From positions 434,001-498,000 of the forward strand of contig NZ_BMRC01000003.1 of assembly GCF_014648435.1 (NCBI RefSeq): a DNA stretch of 64,000 nucleotides. The letters run 5' to 3'. This DNA is from Nonomuraea spiralis (GTDB lineage: Bacteria; Actinomycetota; Actinomycetes; Streptosporangiales; Streptosporangiaceae). The position numbers and the translations under genes are program-made. The first letter of the stretch is position 1. Every line of letters starts with the position of its first letter. Below, one piece after another: positions 59,043 to 64,000 of the stretch. The notes below the pieces were generated by a model. That model searched no databases. It had not been told where the DNA came from and worked only from the letters and a program-made list of their open reading frames with translations.

Positions 59043-59507
59043 ATGAGAACACCCGTCTACTGGTCGTCCGCGCTGGAGGACATCCCCGCACCCGACTACG
59101 CCGACGTGATCATCGGCGTGCTGCCGCCCCGGGCGACCACCGATCCGCAGGCCTGGGCGAAGGCCGTCTTCTCGATCCGGTCCCTGCCCCTCTGGATCGC
59201 CGCCGCCATGGGGCTGCGCCAGATGATCGTCCCGCTGATCGGGATCCCGCGCGCGCCGCGCGACGTCTTCCAGGTCGCCCGGGTCGAGGGGGAGGAGGCG
59301 CTGATCGTGGCCGACGACCGGCATCTCGACTTCCGCTGCGGGGTGGCGGTCGATCCCGAGGCCCGGCTGGTGCGGGTCACGACCACGGTCCGGCTGAAGG
59401 GCCTGCGCGGCCGGCTCTACTTCTGGCCGGTACGGTTCATGCACCCGATCGTCGTCCGGTCCATGCTCCGTGCGGCCCGGCGCCGCCTGGGGGCGTCCGG
59501 AGGCTGA
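59043..59507 (+). CDS. DUF2867 domain protein
   Basis: A 154-residue protein. The opening DIPAPDYADVIIGVLPP, VFSIRSLPLWIAAAMG and the C-terminal YFWPVRFMHPIVVRSML fit DUF2867, a family of unknown function often under TetR control. TGGAGG precedes the ATG by 4 bases. It is divergent from the TetR gene and overlaps neither neighbour. A role in detoxification or membrane lipid change is only a guess from its regulator. Confidence 0.8.
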   Translation: MRTPVYWSSALEDIPAPDYADVIIGVLPPRATTDPQAWAKAVFSIRSLPLWIAAAMGLRQMIVPLIGIPRAPRDVFQVARVEGEEALIVADDRHLDFRCGVAVDPEARLVRVTTTVRLKGLRGRLYFWPVRFMHPIVVRSMLRAARRRLGASGG

Positions 59508-59540
59508 CGACGCCCTACGGCCCCTCGGGCCGGGCGGCTC

Positions 59541-60746
59541 TCAGGCGGCCTGCGTGGAGTTGCGGTCCCGGTGCCGTTCGCCCGTGGGCCTGCGCCAGTA
59601 CGTGAGGAAGCGCAGCACCCACTCCACCGGGCCGTACCGGTGGCCCTTGAGCCACCAATGGCTGTAGAGCACCTGGACGGCGAAGATGCCCAGCGCGATC
59701 AGCACCTCGGCGCCGGGGCTCACCTGGTCCACGAGGGCGAGACCGTAACCGGTGAAGATCAGGGAGCAGATCAGCGACTGGCCCAGGTAGTTGGACAGGG
59801 CCATGCGCCCCGGGGCGGCCAAGGCCCGGCCCACCCGCGGCAGGTACGGCAGCACCCGCAGGAACGTGGCCGCGTACGCGGCGGCCAGCAGCGGCGCGGT
59901 CACCAGGTCCACGGCCTCGCCCAGGAACTTGTTCACGGTGTGGTTCCAGGCAGACTGCGTGTAGACAAAGGCGCCGGCCAGCCCGACCGTGAACCCGATC
60001 CACTGGAGCCGGCGCAGCGCCACCGTGTGGGCCGACAGGTTCCGCAGCGCGCCCAGTTTGCCGACCGCCAGCCCGATCAGGCACGCGGCCAGCACCGCCG
60101 GCCCCTGGAACAACACCCGCAGCAGGACGATCAGGGACAGCTTGCGCATGTGCTCGGAGATGATCTGCCAGAACATCCCGCCGAGCGCGGTGTCGGACCT
60201 GGCGGCCTCGGCGGTGCCCTCGGCGACCGTGCCGGACGTGTCCAGGCCGACCATGGCCAGCAGGGCCAGCAGCAGGAAGCCGAGCGCCAGCATCAGGGTC
60301 AGCAGCACGGCCAGCACGACCGCGGTCTTCGGGCCGATCCTGCGCAGCACCAGCAGCGCGATCCCGACGAAGGCGTACGTCGTCAGGATGTCGCCGGGGA
60401 ACAACAACACCGCGTGGGCCAGGCCGATCAGCAGCAGCCCGGCCAGGCGGCGCAGGAACATCGGTACGAACGCCCGCCCCTGCCGTACGGCCGAGTCGAG
60501 CTGGAGCGTGAAGCTGTAGCCGAACAGGAAGGAGAACAGCAGGTAGAACTTGTTCTCCATGAACAGGGTCACGAGCCAGCGCACGACCCAGTCGAGCGAG
60601 GAGTCGAAGCCGGGCTCCGCCATCCCGGCCATCCGGTAGCCGGAGGCCAGGAAGGCGATGTTCACGACGAGGATCCCCAGCAGGGAGAATCCGCGCAGGG
60701 CGTCTACAGAAGCGATCCTCGCAGCCGCGAGTCGTGCGTCGGGCAT
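59541..60746 (-). CDS. DUF418 domain membrane protein
   Basis: A 401-residue membrane protein with about ten helices. RIASVDALRGFSLLGILVVNIAF at the start and LFSFLFGYSFTLQ are the YeiB/DUF418 signatures; the C-terminal DUF418 unit has GRMALSNYLGQSLI, FTGYGLAL and YSHWWLKGHRYGPVEWVLRFLTYW. Distantly related to acyltransferase-3 proteins. I chose ATG 60746 (GGAG 12 bases upstream); ATG 60773 and 60794 are possible. Function unknown. Confidence 0.88.
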   Translation of the reverse strand: MPDARLAAARIASVDALRGFSLLGILVVNIAFLASGYRMAGMAEPGFDSSLDWVVRWLVTLFMENKFYLLFSFLFGYSFTLQLDSAVRQGRAFVPMFLRRLAGLLLIGLAHAVLLFPGDILTTYAFVGIALLVLRRIGPKTAVVLAVLLTLMLALGFLLLALLAMVGLDTSGTVAEGTAEAARSDTALGGMFWQIISEHMRKLSLIVLLRVLFQGPAVLAACLIGLAVGKLGALRNLSAHTVALRRLQWIGFTVGLAGAFVYTQSAWNHTVNKFLGEAVDLVTAPLLAAAYAATFLRVLPYLPRVGRALAAPGRMALSNYLGQSLICSLIFTGYGLALVDQVSPGAEVLIALGIFAVQVLYSHWWLKGHRYGPVEWVLRFLTYWRRPTGERHRDRNSTQAA

Positions 60747-60816
60747 AGCGGGATGTGTCTCCTGTGTCCTCATCAGGCGTATATCATCCCGCAAAACCTT
60801 AGCGTTTCCTGTGAAT

Positions 60817-63800
60817 TCAGTTATTTGATGCGATGTGGATGAATCTCTCGATGATCACTGCTAGGGAGATCGCGAACGCCGGGACGGCCAGGAACACCAG
60901 CCCACGACGCGCCCGTTTGGCCCGGTTGGGCCCGTTCAGCCGGATGACCTCGTAGCCGAACAGTGCCACCCAGGTCACGACCAGCGCCCCGATGCCCACG
61001 GGCGTCCACGGCGAGGTGGGGTCGCCACGCCCCTTGTACGGGTTGGGATCGGGGATCTCCGTCCCCTTCACGAACTTCTTCCACGTGTAGAGCGCCGCGT
61101 CCTCGTTGGAGAAGACCTTCTTCAGGTCGGGCGAGGCGTCCAGCGCCGCCCTGAACCTGGTCCCCCAGTCCTCCGAGAAGCCCTCGTTGAGCTGCAGGTA
61201 GCTGACCTGTCCCCGGCTCACCATCAGGTACGAGTTGCGCGGCTGCTCCTTCAGCTTCCGCACCGCGTCGGCGATCTGCGTCGGATCCTTGTGCACCAGC
61301 GCCTGTACGCCGAAGTTGACCAGTTCGACGTCCCGTTCGCCCCACGGCAGGGTCGGCGTGACCTCCGGGCCCTCCTTGGGCACCAGGTAGAGCACCTTGG
61401 CGCTCGGCTTGTCGTGGTCGTAGACGTAGTGCAGGGCGGCGACCTCGCCCGTGGTGACCCGTTCGAACTTCTCGTTGCCGTACCGGGCCAGCAGGAACGC
61501 GAAGGCGAACAGGACCGCGAAGCAGGCCGCGAGCACGACCGAGATCTTCCTGGTCAGCTCGGGGTTGAAGCGCACGTTCCGCTTGCGCAGCGGCACGGTC
61601 TCCTCGCGTACGTCGGCGCTGTCGGCCGGCAGGTTCGGGAAGAACGCGAACGCGGCCAGCAGGCAGGAGCCCGGCAGCGCGAACATGTAGATGCGCAGGC
61701 CGATCTCGCCGCCGTAGCTCTGCAGCCCCAGCGCCAGCACCGGTACGCACAGCAGGATCAGCGCGGCCCGGTCGAACACCCCGCGCCGCAACCGCCTGAG
61801 CAGCCCGGCCGCCGCCAGCGAGAGGATGACGACGAGGATGCCGAGCCGCGCCTGCAACACGAGCGCGTGCGCCGGGTCGCTGCCCTCGACGCGGTCGGAG
61901 GTGGCGCTGCCGAGGTTCTGCAGGATCCTGCCCAGCCCGCCGAAGATCGCGTCGATCTGGCCCGCCCAGAATCCCACCGTCATGTAGCTGATCCAGGCCA
62001 GCGTCACAAGCCCGAGGAAGAACGGCAGCGCCCACGTCAGCGAGGTCCGCTTGAAGATCAGGAACGCGGTGACGACGCCCATCATCATGAACGGCGTGAT
62101 CTGGTGCGAGGCCACCGACGCGAGGAACAGCGCCAGCAACATCAACAACATCAGCAGCTTGTCGGCCCGGTACGTACCGGTGTTCGCCAGTTCGCCGGGC
62201 GTCATCGCGTCGAGCTTGCCGAGCAGCTTGCGCAGCCCCTTGGGCGGGACCGGCTTCGTACGCGGCTCCACCCGTCCGAACCAGCGCAGCAGGATCGCCA
62301 CGAACGCCAGATACAGCGCGAACGTGAAGCCCTGCGGCGAGAAGTAGTCCTGCCCGATCCACTGCACGAGGATGAACAGCAGCGCCGCGAACCAGCGGGC
62401 CTTGGTCGTCGCCACCACCTGACGCAGGATCAGGACGAACGGCAACAGGTAGAGCAGGTTCGACAGGAGCGGCGTCCACTGCAGGATCGTCGTCATGTCG
62501 GTGATGCCGGCGGCCTTGGTCACGAACGCGAACAACGCGAAGAAGCCCGGCCACCCCATACGGGCGTCGATGCTGATCGCCGTCTCACCCGTCCTGGAGA
62601 TGAACTCCACGAAACCGGCATGAATGTACGCCGTGGGGAAACGCGGCTCGGACGCCACCAGCGCGCCCGCGCCGTGCAGGGCGAACGTGATGGCGGCGAT
62701 CTGGAACAGCAACAGGAACTTGCGGTCGGTGCTCTGGGCGACCGTGACGAAGAACGACACGATCATGATCAGGATGGCGATGAACGCCGTCACCGGCAGC
62801 GCCGAGATCAGGCCCAGGCCGTTGATGTTCGCCGGGTCCACACCCCGCAGCGGGCCCGGGGCCACGCGCAGGGCGAGAATGTACATGAGCAGGCCCTCCA
62901 GCACGAGGACCACGGGCAACCACTTGGGCGCACTGGCGATCAGCGCCCCGACCCGCCCCCCGGCGACCCGGCCCTTCTGCCCACCTCCGCCCCCGTCCCG
63001 CACAACCCCACCAGCGGGCCCGGCGGCCTCAGCCTCCAAAACCCCAACCCCAGCAGCACCACCGGAACCGCCACGACCAGCCCCAGCGGGAACAGAACCA
63101 CCGGGGCCAGAACCGCCAGGGACAGAACCACCGGGGACAGAACCACCGGGGACAGAACCACGGGAGGCAGTGCCACCAGGGGCGGAACCGCCACGAGCAG
63201 CGCTGCCGTCAGTCGCCCTGGAACCCGGCGCCCGGAAGGCCACGGTCCGCCCGTCAGCCTCCCCAGCCCCGTCTTCCCCGGTGCCGGCCGTCTCGGAACC
63301 GGCACCGACGCTCTTGGCCCCGGCCCCACCAACACCGTCAGCCTTCGGACCGGCTCCGCCGTCACCCGCAGTCTTGGCACTGCTCCCACTGGCGCCGGCC
63401 GTCTTGGCGCTGTTCCCATCGGCGCCGGCCGTCCGGCCACCGGTCCCGCGAACACCGCCGGCCGAGCCCGAACCCGCCGGACTCGAAGTGCCCGCGTCTG
63501 TGCCTGTGTCCGGCGCGCCCTGGGTGGGGGTGCTTGTGGGCATCGGCATGGTGCCGGCGCTGGACGCCCCCTTCGGAGCCGAGGCCGAACCGTCCGAGGC
63601 CGCGCTCTCCGAACCGGACGCCTCCTTCGCGGGCGCGTCGCCCGCCGGGGCAGCTCCACCCGCATGCGGCGGCGCGGACGTGAACGCGTTCGGCCCGGCG
63701 ACCGTCGGCGGTTCAGCCTTGTCCCGCTCGGCGAACGCCTGGGAAGGCGCCGAAGACGACGAAGACGCCGAAGACGACGGCTCGTCGGCCGTCGGGGGAC

Positions 63801-63987
63801 GGCCGATGTGCACGGTCCCGGGGATGCGGAAGGCCGTCGTCGTGTCGGCGTTCACCTCCGCCGGGGGCTCCGACGTCTCCTCGGAATCCGCGGGGTCCTC
63901 GGAGGCGCCGCCCTGCCCGGTGTCGAACGTCAGCCGCGGGATCACACCCGTGGCCTCCGGATCGAAGGGCGCCTCTGTCTCCTCCAC
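60817..63987 (-). CDS. large multi-membrane protein with disordered repeat-rich N-terminus (GT-C/Wzy-like candidate)
   Basis: At least 1056 residues. GTG 63987 with AAGGA just upstream may be the start, but the frame stays open to the window edge, so the 5' end is uncertain. The first 350 residues are Gly/Ala/Ser/Thr/Pro-rich and probably disordered in the cytoplasm, with GGSVP pentads. About 14 membrane helices follow (from WLPVVLVLEGLLMYIL), including AYIHAGFVEFISRTG in an external loop, then an external domain of about 160 residues and two last helices. The layout resembles GT-C glycosyltransferases or O-antigen polymerase-like proteins of exopolysaccharide loci, but no decisive motif is visible. 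Confidence 0.72.
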   Translation of the reverse strand: MEETEAPFDPEATGVIPRLTFDTGQGGASEDPADSEETSEPPAEVNADTTTAFRIPGTVHIGRPPTADEPSSSASSSSSAPSQAFAERDKAEPPTVAGPNAFTSAPPHAGGAAPAGDAPAKEASGSESAASDGSASAPKGASSAGTMPMPTSTPTQGAPDTGTDAGTSSPAGSGSAGGVRGTGGRTAGADGNSAKTAGASGSSAKTAGDGGAGPKADGVGGAGAKSVGAGSETAGTGEDGAGEADGRTVAFRAPGSRATDGSAARGGSAPGGTASRGSVPGGSVPGGSVPGGSGPGGSVPAGAGRGGSGGAAGVGVLEAEAAGPAGGVVRDGGGGGQKGRVAGGRVGALIASAPKWLPVVLVLEGLLMYILALRVAPGPLRGVDPANINGLGLISALPVTAFIAILIMIVSFFVTVAQSTDRKFLLLFQIAAITFALHGAGALVASEPRFPTAYIHAGFVEFISRTGETAISIDARMGWPGFFALFAFVTKAAGITDMTTILQWTPLLSNLLYLLPFVLILRQVVATTKARWFAALLFILVQWIGQDYFSPQGFTFALYLAFVAILLRWFGRVEPRTKPVPPKGLRKLLGKLDAMTPGELANTGTYRADKLLMLLMLLALFLASVASHQITPFMMMGVVTAFLIFKRTSLTWALPFFLGLVTLAWISYMTVGFWAGQIDAIFGGLGRILQNLGSATSDRVEGSDPAHALVLQARLGILVVILSLAAAGLLRRLRRGVFDRAALILLCVPVLALGLQSYGGEIGLRIYMFALPGSCLLAAFAFFPNLPADSADVREETVPLRKRNVRFNPELTRKISVVLAACFAVLFAFAFLLARYGNEKFERVTTGEVAALHYVYDHDKPSAKVLYLVPKEGPEVTPTLPWGERDVELVNFGVQALVHKDPTQIADAVRKLKEQPRNSYLMVSRGQVSYLQLNEGFSEDWGTRFRAALDASPDLKKVFSNEDAALYTWKKFVKGTEIPDPNPYKGRGDPTSPWTPVGIGALVVTWVALFGYEVIRLNGPNRAKRARRGLVFLAVPAFAISLAVIIERFIHIASNN
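63092..63166 (-). repeat. 15-bp tandem repeat coding for Gly-Gly-Ser-Val-Pro pentads
   Basis: Five 15-bp units (ACAGAACCACCGGGG and variants at 63092, 63107, 63122, 63137, 63152) encode GGSVP/GGSGP pentapeptides in the disordered N-terminal region of the large membrane protein. Confidence 0.85.
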
Positions 63988-64000
63988 GGCGTCCTTGCGA

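Noticed and set aside
1..64000. Prophage, plasmid or integrative element
   Set aside because: No integrase, phage structural, replication or transfer genes, and the tRNA-His gene shows no duplicated 3' end as an attachment site.

Overview
The window is about 64 kb of very GC-rich DNA with strong G/C third positions, frequent GTG starts, 4-bp ATGA/GTGA operon overlaps, many one-component regulators, ABC sugar importers and Ser/Thr kinases. This fits a soil actinomycete. The gene set suggests a filamentous Streptosporangiales-type chromosome, but I cannot fix the genus from sequence alone. I see no insertion sequence, prophage, CRISPR array or replication origin.

Left part (1-16 kb): the end of a DUF885 protein, then a divergent TetR-controlled module (class II aldolase, PfkB kinase, class III aminotransferase). 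Next are an Rpn-like PD-(D/E)XK protein with a tandem duplicate of its C-terminal module, an ECF sigma factor with a membrane partner whose start is triplicated, and an MBL-fold sulfatase-like enzyme divergent from an NgcEFG-type N-acetylglucosamine/chitobiose importer. A run of small stress genes follows (Cu/Zn-SOD-like lipoprotein, LtrA, two NTF2-like proteins, MarR, pirin).

Centre (15.8-28 kb): the most distinctive locus. A divergent FadR-type GntR regulator faces a nine-gene operon: GH42 beta-galactosidase, two divergent glycine-decarboxylase-like subunits (GcvPA/GcvPB paralogs with altered active-site motifs and no gcvT or gcvH nearby), an AcoX-like ATP-NAD-kinase-fold protein, an SDR dehydrogenase, a sugar ABC importer (lipoprotein plus two permeases) and an MGH1/GH63-like glycosidase. 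It reads as uptake and hydrolysis of a glycoside coupled to unusual PLP chemistry, possibly an undescribed catabolic pathway.

Middle-right (28-50 kb): a class-A-beta-lactamase-like lipoprotein, a NarL-type two-component pair, a spermidine-synthase-like protein, a penicillin-binding protein, hemolysin III, HdeD, lysine 6-aminotransferase, NDH-2, an XRE-PNPOx fusion, an orphan LuxR HTH protein, tRNA-His, oligoribonuclease, and a three-gene Ser/Thr kinase block whose last member is a pseudokinase. A divergent PNPOx/MocR pair closes this part.

Right part (50-64 kb): a DegT-like PLP protein translationally coupled to a CelD-like acyltransferase, an APH-like phosphotransferase plus SDR, a GH39-like membrane-anchored glycosidase, cupin, PucR-like regulator, methyltransferase, a TetR/DUF2867 divergent pair with two palindromic operators (core also found at the hemolysin III gene 24 kb away), a DUF418 protein and a very large multi-membrane protein with a disordered, repeat-rich N-terminus at the right edge. 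Several of these suggest surface polysaccharide metabolism.
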